In this document: positions 15,585 to 23,785 of the stretch, piece by piece | Layout: each line of letters begins with the position of its first letter | How positions within the stretch are numbered: position 1 is the stretch's first letter | From: Actinoplanes italicus | GTDB taxonomy: Bacteria > Actinomycetota > Actinomycetes > Mycobacteriales > Micromonosporaceae | Assembly (NCBI RefSeq): GCF_003001815.1 | Contig: NZ_PVMZ01000012.1 | Coordinates: 62,001 to 126,000, forward strand | DNA: 64,000 nucleotides | Direction of reading: 5' to 3' | Translations under genes and position numbers: made by a program | Notes under the pieces: generated by a model | What the model was told of the DNA's origin: nothing | Seen by the model: the letters and a program-made list of their open reading frames with translations, nothing else | Databases searched by the model: none

Positions 15585-17216
15585 ATGGCTTTCGACACCG
15601 AGCTGCAGTCCCTGATCTCCGAGCACCGGCCGCACCTGCTCGCGCTGGGCGAGCCCTACCATGGCGAACCGGCGTTCCCGCGCCTCCGCAACCGGATCCT
15701 CGAGACGCTCGCCGGGCACGGATTCCGCGCCGTCGCCATCGAGTCGGACCGCGCCGCCGCGCTCGCGGTCGACGACTACGTGCGCGGCCGCACCGACGAC
15801 CTCGATCTGAGCACCGGCATCAGCCACGGCTGGGGCGAGCACCCGGCCACCCGCGAACTGGTCGACTGGCTGCGCGCCCACAACGCGGACCTGCCGCCCC
15901 ACGAGCGCATCGCGTTCCACGGATTCGACGCGGCCACCGAGATCGAGGCCGCCCCCAGCCCCGGTAGATACCTTCGCGAATTGTGTTCTTACGTAGGCGT
16001 ACAAAATCCGGATCTTGATCTTCTGATCGGAGAAGACGCCCGGTGGAGCGCGCCGGAGATCATGTATGACGCGACGCGATCACCCGGCCGGTCACCCGAG
16101 GCTGCCGCGCTTCGGGGCATTGCCGAAGATCTCAAACATATGCTGTACGGCTCCGCGCCCCGCCTCGTCGCCGAGTCCTCCACTGCCGCCTGGTATCGGG
16201 CCAAGGTGCTCGCCGACACGGCGATCGGCCTGCTCAGTTACCACGCGGAGCTGGCGGCGCCGGGCACCCAGTCGGAGCGGATCGGGCGCCTGCTCGCCAC
16301 CCGCGACTCGATCATGGCGCAGAACCTGCTCGACATCCTCGCCCACGAGCGGGACCGCGGCCCGGTCCTGGTCGCCGCCCACAACACGCACCTGCAGCGC
16401 GGCCCGAGCCGGTGGGAGACCCACTGGCAGGGCGTCGACTACGCGGCCGAGTGGTCCGGCGCCGGTTCGATCGTGTCCGCCTTGCTGGGCGACCGCTACG
16501 TGTTCGTCGCCGGCAGTCTCGGCGCCAGCGCCCAGGTCGGCCTCGGAGAGCCCGAGCCGGGCACCTACGAGGAGCTGCTCGGCCCCTCGACCGGGCTCTT
16601 CCCACCCCCGGCCGGGGGTGTCCCGGCTCCTGCCGGGCTCCTCCCATCCCCGGCCGACGCCGACCCGCGCGAGCGGCAGACCGATCTGCTCGGCCACTTC
16701 CCGCTGACCACCGGCATCGTCGGGTCGTGCGACGCGATCCTGCACATCGGTCACGGGCCGGGCGCCGCCGTCGCCGCACGGATCAGCGGCATGCCCGGCG
16801 TCACCGAGACACGGATCGAGGCGGGTTCCGAGATGCCGCCGTACACCTGGGGCGATCGCTTCTTCTTCGCCGGCGAGGACCGGATGCGCCCGTTCGCCAC
16901 GATCGTCGGCCACGACGTGCCCGACTTCGACGAGCGTTCACAGCTCTCCCCGGAGGGGCGGCACCGGCTCAACATCGAGGTCGGGCGGGAGGTGTTCCGT
17001 GAACTGTTCGGCTACGGCCCGGAGGAGTTCGCGGCACACCAGGAGAAGATCGACTTCGCCGAGGCGGACACGCTGATGCCGCACCCCGCCTACGCGGTCC
17101 AGGGCTGGGCGAGCGTCGTCAACCCCGGCCCGGCCACCGCCGACGAGGTCGCCCGCCTGCTCGACCGGGCCCGGATCCGCTCCGCCGCACGGCAGCGCCG
17201 CCGCACCGAAGCCTGA
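15585..17216 (+). CDS. Erythromycin esterase-like domain fused to DUF6194
   Basis: 543 residues in two parts. Residues 1-330 are an erythromycin-esterase-like domain with the motif LGEPYHGE (E23, H26), AVAIESD near 64 and AHNTHLQR (H266, H269), which line the active site in the family. A Pro/Gly linker (about 335-365) joins a DUF6194-like domain at about 385-535, seen in WGDRFFFAGEDRMRPFATIV, GRHRLNIEVGREVFRELFG and LMPHPAYAVQGWASVVNP. The esterase family hydrolyses macrolide lactones or related succinoglycan-type substrates; the DUF6194 role is unknown. The divergent TioE-like regulator suggests inducible drug response. Substrate is inference. Confidence 0.85.
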   Translation: MAFDTELQSLISEHRPHLLALGEPYHGEPAFPRLRNRILETLAGHGFRAVAIESDRAAALAVDDYVRGRTDDLDLSTGISHGWGEHPATRELVDWLRAHNADLPPHERIAFHGFDAATEIEAAPSPGRYLRELCSYVGVQNPDLDLLIGEDARWSAPEIMYDATRSPGRSPEAAALRGIAEDLKHMLYGSAPRLVAESSTAAWYRAKVLADTAIGLLSYHAELAAPGTQSERIGRLLATRDSIMAQNLLDILAHERDRGPVLVAAHNTHLQRGPSRWETHWQGVDYAAEWSGAGSIVSALLGDRYVFVAGSLGASAQVGLGEPEPGTYEELLGPSTGLFPPPAGGVPAPAGLLPSPADADPRERQTDLLGHFPLTTGIVGSCDAILHIGHGPGAAVAARISGMPGVTETRIEAGSEMPPYTWGDRFFFAGEDRMRPFATIVGHDVPDFDERSQLSPEGRHRLNIEVGREVFRELFGYGPEEFAAHQEKIDFAEADTLMPHPAYAVQGWASVVNPGPATADEVARLLDRARIRSAARQRRRTEA

Positions 17217-17284
17217 CCGGATCGTTCCGGGGCGGGGCCTGATGATGCCTTCTGGCCCCGCCGCCGGAGCGGTTGGATTCAGGT

Positions 17285-17866
17285 ATGACGAACGCACTGA
17301 TCGTGATCGACGTCCAGGAGTCCTTCCGCGCCCGGCCGCTCTGGGCCACCACCGACAACCCCGACGTGGCCAAAAAAGTGGGGCAGCTCGTCGACGCCGC
17401 CCGCGCCGCCGGCGACCGGGTGATCTGGGTGCTCCACGCCGAACCCGGAACCGGCAACACCTTCGACCCGGCCGGCGGTCACGTGCGGGTGATGGACGAA
17501 CTGTCGCCCGCTCCCGGCGAGCCGCTGCTGACCAAGACCGTGCACAACGCCTTCACCACCACGAACCTCCAGCACCTGCTCACGACGGCGGGGGTCCGCT
17601 CGATCACGGTGTGCGGCCTGCGTACCGAACAGTGCGTGGAGACCACCGCCCGCGTCGCGTCCGACCTCGGCTACGAGGTCACGTTCGCGATCGACGCCAC
17701 CGCCACCAACCCGATCCCGCACCCCGCGGCCCCGGCCGACCAGACCGTCGAGGAACTGCTGGCCGACCCGCGTACCCTCCCCGCCGCGGACGTGGCCGCC
17801 CGCACCGTCTACGCCCTGTCGGGCCGTTTCGCCACCGTGAAGACGGTCGCCGAGATCCTCGCCTGA
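17285..17866 (+). CDS. Isochorismatase-like cysteine hydrolase
   Basis: 193 residues, cytosolic, with the complete catalytic triad of this family: D9 in VIDVQESF, K84 in LLTKTVHNAF and C117 in LRTEQCVETTAR. The EQCVE nucleophile context fits nicotinamidase-related amidohydrolases rather than true isochorismatases. The ATG at 17285 is preferred over the in-frame TTG at 17273. It lies 74 nt before a GlxA-type regulator on the same strand, which may act on it. Substrate unknown. Confidence 0.88.
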   Translation: MTNALIVIDVQESFRARPLWATTDNPDVAKKVGQLVDAARAAGDRVIWVLHAEPGTGNTFDPAGGHVRVMDELSPAPGEPLLTKTVHNAFTTTNLQHLLTTAGVRSITVCGLRTEQCVETTARVASDLGYEVTFAIDATATNPIPHPAAPADQTVEELLADPRTLPAADVAARTVYALSGRFATVKTVAEILA

Positions 17867-17940
17867 CCGGCCCTCCACCGGTTGGCTCGTCGCCGGGGGT
17901 CGTATCGTTGCCACCGCCTGTTGGAAGGGGTGACCGGATC

Positions 17941-18819
17941 GTGAGCCGCGTGCTGTTCGTCCTGACGCCACAGGTGCATCTGCTCGACCTGGCCGGCCCG
18001 GCACAGGTGTTCTCCACCGCGCGAGGATACGAGCTGCTGTACGTGGCCGAGGCGTCACCGGTGCCCACCTGGCAGGGCGTGCCGCTGTGCGCCTCGCTCG
18101 ACTGGCCCGAACTCACCCCCGACGACCTGCTCCTGGTGCCCGGGTGGCGCAGCGGTTACGGCTATTTCACCGAGGCCACACTGGGCCGGATCGCCGCCCA
18201 CCACGAGACCGGCGGCACCGTGGCCAGCGTCTGTGCCGGAGCCGACGCCCTGGGCCGGGCCGGCCTGCTCGACGGCCGCCGCTGCACCACCCACCACGAC
18301 CTGCAGGACGCGTTCGCCCGCCGCTACCCGAAGGCCACCGTCACTCGCGACGTCCTCTACGTCTGCGACGACCGCGTGGTCACCTCGGCCGGCATCGCCA
18401 GCGGCATAGACCTGGCGCTGCACCTGGTGGCCCAGCGCCACGGCCCGGCCGCCGCGGCCCGGGTGGCCCGCGAGATGGTCGTCTACGCCCGCCGCAACGG
18501 CGACGAACAGCAGTACAGCGCCATGCTGCGCCATCGGGCCCACCTCAGCGACGTCGTGCACCGGGTCCAGGACCGTATCGACGCCGACTTCGCCGCCCCG
18601 CTGCCGCTCCCCGACCTGGCCGCCTCCGCAGGCGTCAGCGAACGAACCCTGACCCGCCTGTTCACGGCCGCAACGGGCCGCACTCCGCTGCGCTACCAGC
18701 AGTTGCTCCGCGTCGAACGAGCCGAGTACCTGATCGGCCACGGCTCCACAACCGAGGCCGCGGCCCGAGCGGTCGGCTTCACCGATGCCCGCATGCTCCG
18801 CCGCCTCCGGTCCCGCTGA
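17941..18819 (+). CDS. GlxA-type transcriptional regulator (DJ-1/PfpI plus AraC HTH)
   Basis: 292 residues. The N-terminal ~170 residues form a DJ-1/PfpI-like glutamine-amidotransferase fold with a nucleophile-elbow cysteine C98 in VASVCAGADALG. The C-terminal domain carries AraC helices (LPDLAASAGVSERTLTRLF and AAARAVGFTDARMLRRL). The last helix is shorter than usual, so the second HTH ends early. GTG 17941 follows GGAAGGGG at somewhat long spacing; TATCGT at about 17906 may be its -10. Typically regulates amine or amidohydrolase genes; the isochorismatase upstream is a candidate. Confidence 0.85.
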   Translation: MSRVLFVLTPQVHLLDLAGPAQVFSTARGYELLYVAEASPVPTWQGVPLCASLDWPELTPDDLLLVPGWRSGYGYFTEATLGRIAAHHETGGTVASVCAGADALGRAGLLDGRRCTTHHDLQDAFARRYPKATVTRDVLYVCDDRVVTSAGIASGIDLALHLVAQRHGPAAAARVAREMVVYARRNGDEQQYSAMLRHRAHLSDVVHRVQDRIDADFAAPLPLPDLAASAGVSERTLTRLFTAATGRTPLRYQQLLRVERAEYLIGHGSTTEAAARAVGFTDARMLRRLRSR

Positions 18820-18866
18820 CCGCTCGATTCCCCGCCGCCGCCGCCGCTGCCGCGCTGCCTCCTGGG

Positions 18867-19243
18867 CAGATCTTGTGACCTTGCGGCGGGTCGGGCAGCG
18901 CAACCTAACAAGATCTGTGAGGGCCGCTGTCAAGCGGTTGCGGCGCGGAGTAGCCGAGCGCCGCGCCGCGCCCCGCCGCGCCCGGCCGCGCCCCACCCCG
19001 CCCCGTCGCGCGGTCCATCAATGCGACAGATCTTGTGAGGTTGTGCCGCCTACGGAGCCCCATCCTCACAAGATCTGTGAGGGTCGCTGTTTAGCGGTTG
19101 CGGCGCGGGTGGCCTGCCGGCCTGCCGCGCCGCGCCGCGCCGCTCTGCCGCGCCGCGCCGCTCTGCCGCGCCGCGTGGTCCATCAATGCGACAGATCTTG
19201 TGAGGTTGTGCCACCTACGCAGCCCCATCCTCACAAGATCTGT
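18867..19243. repeat. Tandem array of palindromic units (family B, three copies)
   Basis: Fills most of the 578-nt gene-free gap 18820-19397. Three hairpins share ACAGATCTTGTGAGG/CCTCACAAGATCTGT arms: 18867-18917 (10-bp core), 19026-19078 (15-bp perfect, 23-nt loop) and 19191-19243 (15-bp perfect). Units repeat at 160 and 165 bp and include a second small hairpin (CGCTG..AGCGG), a GC-rich simple-sequence filler and GGTCCATCAATGCG. No coding signal. Confidence 0.85.
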
Positions 19244-19294
19244 CGTGCTGGGTGTGGGAGTGCTGGGTGTGGGAGTGCTGGCGGTGGGAAAAGG

Positions 19295-19330
19295 AACGGC
19301 CGGGTCCGACTGGCATCGGACCCGGCCGTT
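19295..19330 (-). terminator. Rho-independent terminator of the pectate lyase gene
   Basis: Perfect 15-bp stem (19295-19309 with 19316-19330, core GGCCGGGTCCGA) and 6-nt loop. On the reverse strand it is followed by a T-rich TTCCTTTTCC. It lies 68 nt past the pectate lyase stop. Confidence 0.85.
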
Positions 19331-19397
19331 TCTCCGGTGGCTCGCGCTCTCACAGGGGGAAAGCGTTGGGGGAACGCTCAGTGGAGCAGCAAGCCCA

Positions 19398-20201
19398 TTA
19401 CTTGTAGGTCACATTGGAACTGGTGAATTTGCAGTAGGTGCCGTCGCCGCCGGTGCTCGCCTTGTAGGTGGCGATTTTCGTGGGTTCCGCGCCGGTCTTG
19501 TTGCCCTTGTAGGTGACGCAGATGGAGATCTTCTTGCTGCTGTCACCGGCGATGGTGATGCCGGAGAATGTCGCGGTGTCACCGAAGTTCGAGTTGATGC
19601 CGACCAGGCTCGAACCGGGGGCGGTGACGGCGATGTTCTTCAGGACGACGGCCCGCTTGTGCTGGGTGGAGCAGTTGCCGCAGGAGCGGTAGAGCTTGCC
19701 GAAGTCACTGACGGCGAAGTTGCTGACGGTCAGGGTGCCGCCGCCGTTGTGCTGGAACACCTTGTCGTCGGCGCCCTTGGCCGCGCCGCCGGTGACCGTG
19801 TACTTGGCGCTCGAACCGCCCTTGAAGGTGGCCGCGTCCTCGCCGACGTTCTCCCACCACACGTTGGAGATGGTGCAGGAGCCCAGGCAGTGGACGCCGT
19901 CGGCGGCGGGGGAGCCGATGATGACGTTCTTCAGGGTGGCGCCGTCGGCGAGGACGAACAGCGGGTCCTGTCCCTCCTCCTGGCCGGAGCCGCCGAGGGC
20001 GCCGCTGCCGACGTAACGTTTCAACCCGCCGTCGAGGGTGCCGGAGACCGACTTGCTGGCGGTGAGCTTCACGGTGCCGGTGGCGGTGGGCCATGTCGCG
20101 GCGGAGGCGCCCTGCGTGTAGACGATCGCGCCGAGTCCGAGTCCGAGAGCGGCGATCGCCACGACGCCTGCGCGCCACCGCTTCCGCAAATTGTTGAACA
20201 C
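19398..20201 (-). CDS. Secreted pectate lyase, PL3 family
   Basis: 267 residues. GTG 20201, with GAAAGG upstream, gives a signal peptide (basic NNLRKRWR, hydrophobic AALGLGLGAIV, cleavage near ASAA). The mature domain is a small parallel beta-helix of the PL3 type: GADGVHCLG-like VHCLGSCTISNVWWENVGED, DDKVFQHNGGG and YRSCGNCSTQHKRAVVLKN. The enzyme cleaves polygalacturonate outside the cell by beta-elimination. Products could feed the KDG/KDPG genes at 12.6-14.3 kb. A large inverted repeat abuts its -35. Confidence 0.88.
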   Translation of the reverse strand: MFNNLRKRWRAGVVAIAALGLGLGAIVYTQGASAATWPTATGTVKLTASKSVSGTLDGGLKRYVGSGALGGSGQEEGQDPLFVLADGATLKNVIIGSPAADGVHCLGSCTISNVWWENVGEDAATFKGGSSAKYTVTGGAAKGADDKVFQHNGGGTLTVSNFAVSDFGKLYRSCGNCSTQHKRAVVLKNIAVTAPGSSLVGINSNFGDTATFSGITIAGDSSKKISICVTYKGNKTGAEPTKIATYKASTGGDGTYCKFTSSNVTYK

Positions 20202-20260
20202 GTGAAGCCTTTCGGGGATGAATGGGAACGTGACCAATGCTGGCCCCATTCGGGAACCCC

Positions 20261-20333
20261 TGTCAACTCACTTAATCAGTAAATTAACCGGCCAATGGAA
20301 TTGAATAGAGAAATGCATTCCACTGATTAAGTG
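20261..20333 (-). promoter_or_regulatory. Pectate lyase promoter with adjoining long inverted repeat
   Basis: On the reverse strand TTGACA (20266-20261) with CAGCAT 18 nt downstream forms a promoter. Immediately upstream, CACTTAATCAGT (20269-20280) is the perfect inverse of ACTGATTAAGTG (20322-20333); a nested TGGAAT/ATTCCA pair lies between. The region is unusually AT-rich for this genome. Likely operator for a catabolic regulator. Confidence 0.6.
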
Positions 20334-20380
20334 TGTGGGCGACCCGGAAAGGTTGCCTGTAATTTTGTGTTACCGCCAGG

Positions 20381-20932
20381 TTACGGAACGTCCATGTCGG
20401 TATCGTCGGCGACATCGTCAACGGGCACCACCCTGACGGTGTTGGCACGCAGATAGTCACGTGCGCCCCGATCCCCGACGGCGGTCGAGGCCACGCCGGC
20501 CCAGTGGTCGCGGCCGAGCAGAACCGGGTGCCCGCGCCGATCGCCGTAACCGCCCATGACGAGGGCGTCGAGATCGGCGTGGGCGAGGATCCGGCGCACC
20601 GCCTCGGCGCTGACGCCCGGCATGTCGACCAGCAGGACCAGCGCGGCGGTTGCGCCGGTCGATTCGAGGGCGGCCAGGCCGGTACGCAATGACGAGCCCA
20701 TTCCCGTCGCCCAGTCCGGGTTGACCACGGTCGAGGGCAGGTCCGGAGCGGCAGCCCGGACCTCCTCGGCCGCCGCGCCGAGCACCACCGTGACGTGCTC
20801 GCATCCGGCTTCGCGCAGCGTGGTCGCCGCACGCTGCACGAGCAGCCGGCCCTCGTACGGAACCAGCGCCTTCGGCATGCCATAGCGCCGACCGGCCCCG
20901 GCCGCCAGCACCAGCCCCGCAACCGTGATCAC
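20381..20932 (-). CDS. MobA-like nucleotidyltransferase
   Basis: 183 residues of the NTP_transf_3 fold. The nucleotide-binding start VAGLVLAAGAGRRYGMPKAL carries the LAAGxGxRxGxPK signature; LLVDMPGVSAE is the metal-binding DMP motif. This matches molybdenum cofactor cytidylyl/guanylyltransferases (MocA/MobA-like, often with xanthine dehydrogenase-type enzymes), though none is nearby. GTG 20932 overlaps the upstream stop as GTGA, so translation is coupled to the 577-residue protein. Confidence 0.85.
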   Translation of the reverse strand: MITVAGLVLAAGAGRRYGMPKALVPYEGRLLVQRAATTLREAGCEHVTVVLGAAAEEVRAAAPDLPSTVVNPDWATGMGSSLRTGLAALESTGATAALVLLVDMPGVSAEAVRRILAHADLDALVMGGYGDRRGHPVLLGRDHWAGVASTAVGDRGARDYLRANTVRVVPVDDVADDTDMDVP

Positions 20933-22662
20933 AACGAGCCGGGAGGGGTGGGGCTGGGAGAGGAACCGCCGGGAGGGGTGGGTCCGGGGGAAGAACCGCC
21001 GGGAGGGGTGGGTCCGGGGGAAGAACCGCCGGGAGGGGTGGGTCCGGGGGAAGAACCGCCGGGAGGGGTGGGTCCGGGAGAGGAAGCGCCGGGAGGGGTG
21101 GGTCCGGGAGAAGAGGAGCCGGGAGGCGTGGGTCCGGGAGGAGTGGGACTGGGAGAAGAAGGCCCGGGAGGGGCGGCGGGGCTGGGGGAAGACGAGCCGG
21201 AAGGGGAGGCGCTGGGAGAGGCGAGGGAGGCGGGGCGGGAGGCCGGCAGCACCAGGCCCCGGACCGCGGCCAGCGGCAACGCCGTCCGCGGGTGGTAAGC
21301 GGTGTGCCAGAGCCCACCGTGCGCGGCCGCGACCGCCTCGTCTGCCCAGGCGGCCCGTGTGGCCGGGCGTGGCTTGCGGAGCTGGTGCACGAGCAGCAAC
21401 GCCATCAGTTTGCTGGCGGTCTCCGGCTCGAAGATCTCCACGTCGAACAGGTGCGCCCCGGCGTAGGCGGCGGCGAGCAGGCGGTTGCTGGTGACCGATT
21501 TGGTACGCGTAGGCGGCGCCACCGCGAAGCTGACCACCCCGTCGCGCCGGGTGAGGGTGGCCCGCCACCGGTGCACGCGCTTGGCAAGGGCGTAGTTGGG
21601 TCCCTGCTGCGGTACGAGACTGTCGTTGAGCCCCGGCACCTCGTCACACGGGTAGTTGGGCCGCATCAGCCGGCCACCCGAGACGGCGGCGGTCAGCTTC
21701 GACCGGACGCCGCGGGACGCGTACCGCTCCCGGGAATGAACGACGGCGGCGGCCGGGGTGGCATAGACGTCGGTCGGGGTGGCGAGGAAGGCCAGTGCCG
21801 TGTCGTTCCGATGGTGCCGCAGGTGGGTGCCGAGCGCGTCGACGGCCGCCGCGAGCAGCGGATAGGCGCCGCCGGGTGCGTAGACGTAGTTGCCGAGGAT
21901 CAGCCGCCCGTCGAACCCGAGCACCCACTGGGCGATCCCACCCAGGTCGCTGAGCAGGTCGGCGCCGGGCACGTCACCGCTGACCGGGGCGAGCAGCCGC
22001 CCGGCCCCGCCCGCCGCGATCGACTCGACGCGCTGCCACACCCGTTCGCGGGGCAGGTCGAGGGCGAGCACGGTGCCGCCCCAGCCGAGTACCGCGCCGA
22101 CCGGGCCCATCTCGGTGCCTGCTCCGGCCGCGACCAGGGTCTGGTCGCTCAGGTCGAGCCAGTCCGGTGACGCGATGACCTCGCGGACCGCTTCGGCGCA
22201 CGAGTCCTCGATGACGCCGGCGGTCACCCATGCGTCGAGCCGGCGCCGGAGGGCGTCGCCGCGCAGCAGTTCGCCCCGGTACGGCAGCACGACCTCGGTC
22301 TCCGGCCGCTCCGAGCCCTTCACCTCGATCGTGTCGAACGACCGTCCGGGCGCCGCCATCATCGCCTGCGCCAGGGTGAACTCGCCGTCGTCACGCCGGT
22401 ACCGGATGCGGGCCTGTACCGAGGCCAGACCGGCTTCGGCGAGCTCGTAGCCGGCCGCACCGTCGTCGGCCAGACCGGTCTCCACCAGGGCCTTGAAGTG
22501 ACGCGGGTAGCCGCGCCGCCAGTCGGTCTCGCGCTCGGCGGCAGCGGCGGCGGACGGGTCGACGTGACGCAGCGCGTCGGCGACGACGGCCCGTCCGAAA
22601 GCGGTGCTGGACCGCCGGCCGGTCTCGTCGGCGGGGAAGTCGACCCCTTGCCTGATGGGCAT
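20929..22662 (-). CDS. Conserved hypothetical protein with proline-rich repeat tail
   Basis: 577 residues; start ATG 22662 behind GGGAGGG. The globular part (1-470) has a glycine-rich Rossmann-like stretch GTEMGPVGAVLGWGGTVLAL near 195 and conserved blocks such as PNYPCDEVPGLNDSLVPQQG and PPTRTKSVTSNRLLAAAYAG. I do not recognise a named family; a nucleotide- or SAM-binding fold is possible. The C-terminal ~90 residues are a low-complexity tail of PGPTPPGGSS decapeptides made by a 30-bp DNA repeat. The stop overlaps the MobA-like start. Confidence 0.7.
   Translation of the reverse strand: MPIRQGVDFPADETGRRSSTAFGRAVVADALRHVDPSAAAAAERETDWRRGYPRHFKALVETGLADDGAAGYELAEAGLASVQARIRYRRDDGEFTLAQAMMAAPGRSFDTIEVKGSERPETEVVLPYRGELLRGDALRRRLDAWVTAGVIEDSCAEAVREVIASPDWLDLSDQTLVAAGAGTEMGPVGAVLGWGGTVLALDLPRERVWQRVESIAAGGAGRLLAPVSGDVPGADLLSDLGGIAQWVLGFDGRLILGNYVYAPGGAYPLLAAAVDALGTHLRHHRNDTALAFLATPTDVYATPAAAVVHSRERYASRGVRSKLTAAVSGGRLMRPNYPCDEVPGLNDSLVPQQGPNYALAKRVHRWRATLTRRDGVVSFAVAPPTRTKSVTSNRLLAAAYAGAHLFDVEIFEPETASKLMALLLVHQLRKPRPATRAAWADEAVAAAHGGLWHTAYHPRTALPLAAVRGLVLPASRPASLASPSASPSGSSSPSPAAPPGPSSPSPTPPGPTPPGSSSPGPTPPGASSPGPTPPGGSSPGPTPPGGSSPGPTPPGGSSPGPTPPGGSSPSPTPPGSL
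20941..21150. repeat. 30-bp coding minisatellite, seven units
   Basis: Seven consecutive 30-bp units; those at 20971-21000, 21001-21030 and 21031-21060 are identical, the outer ones diverge. Each encodes a PGPTPPGGSS-like decapeptide in the tail of the upstream gene. Strong purine/pyrimidine strand bias (G-rich plus strand) favours slippage. Confidence 0.9.
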
Positions 22663-22864
22663 GCCCTCCCGGCCCTCACCTTCGATGTCGTTGTTCGGTG
22701 CGGGTAGTGCCGCTCGATGCGGTCGGTCATGCCGTGGGGCGGTGTGATCCACCGCGCCAGTATGGGCGTCTCCTACCAAGGGAGGAGAGCCCCCTCCTTC
22801 GACCGGCCGTGGATGCGGCCGCCGGGCGGGCGATCCGGGCCCGCCTGCACGGGAACGTGTCCTC

Positions 22865-23785
22865 ATGACCATCATCGATTCGCTGACCGCGGGAAGTATG
22901 GCCGCGTCGCGCAAGCCGGTCCGCTGGAACCGGCCGTTGCTCTTCCTGACCGCCGCCGCGGCGGTGCTGGCCGTCGTCTCCGTGGGCGGCATCCTCTTCG
23001 ACGACCGGATCCTCACGGGCGTACCGATCTGGCTCAAGCCCTTCAAGTTCGCGGTTTCTTTCGTCCTGTACGCGTGGACGCTCGCCTGGATGCTGGCGGT
23101 CCTGCCGCGCCGCAGCCGCCCCGCCGAGTGGTCCGCCGTCATCATCGTCGGGGTGGCCGTCGGTGAGCTGGCCATCATCGTGACGCAGGTGCTCCGCGGG
23201 AAGGCCAGTCACTACAACGTGGACACCCCGTTCGACGAGCTGCTCTGGTCGCTCATGGGCACCTCGATCATGGTGCTGTTCTTCGCCCAGGTGGCGATCG
23301 GTGTGGTGACGCTGCGGCAGCGGATCCCGAACCGGGCGGCCGCCTTCGCGATCCGGCTCGGGCTGGGGATCTCACTGCTCGGCATGGGTCTGGCCTTCCT
23401 GATGACCGCACAGGTCACCGACACCGGGCTGATCGGGGCGCACTCGGTCGGCGTGGCCGACGGCGGCCCGAGCATGCCGGTCACCGGGTGGAGCACCACC
23501 GGCGGGGATCTGCGGATCGGCCACTTCGTCGGGCTGCACGCCCTGCAGGCGATCCCGCTGCTCGCGTTCGCGCTGGGCCGGTGGACCCGGCTGGCGGAAG
23601 TGGTGCGGGCACGTCTTGTGCTGATCGGCGGAAGCGCGTACGCCGTGATCGTGCTTCTTCTGACCTGGCAGGCGCTGCGTGCGCAACCGCTGCTGAAACC
23701 GGATGCCCTTACCCTCGCCGCGTTCGCCGCCGTGGCGGCCGTGACCGCCGTCGCGAGCGTCGCCGCGGTCCGGAGCAGGCCGTGA
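22865..23785 (+). CDS. Hypothetical integral membrane protein
   Basis: 306 residues with seven or more hydrophobic helices and short loops; a charged start (RKPVRWNRP) and IWLKPFKFAVSFVLYAWTL are distinctive. No named family recognised. GTGA overlap with the ABA4-like gene indicates a coupled operon, and a two-component system follows immediately. An isoprenoid- or lipid-related role would suit the partner gene but is inference. Confidence 0.7.
   Translation: MTIIDSLTAGSMAASRKPVRWNRPLLFLTAAAAVLAVVSVGGILFDDRILTGVPIWLKPFKFAVSFVLYAWTLAWMLAVLPRRSRPAEWSAVIIVGVAVGELAIIVTQVLRGKASHYNVDTPFDELLWSLMGTSIMVLFFAQVAIGVVTLRQRIPNRAAAFAIRLGLGISLLGMGLAFLMTAQVTDTGLIGAHSVGVADGGPSMPVTGWSTTGGDLRIGHFVGLHALQAIPLLAFALGRWTRLAEVVRARLVLIGGSAYAVIVLLLTWQALRAQPLLKPDALTLAAFAAVAAVTAVASVAAVRSRP

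Noticed and set aside
18867-19243. CRISPR array or origin of replication
   Set aside because: Three units with 160-bp spacing and internal palindromes; no unique spacers, no DnaA boxes and no cas or dnaA genes.
20941-21150. CRISPR array
   Set aside because: Regular 30-bp units have no spacers between them and encode an in-frame peptide repeat.
20929-23178. Longer start for the repeat-tail protein at 23178
   Set aside because: The N-terminal extension is antisense to the membrane protein at 22865; ATG 22662 has a good ribosome site.
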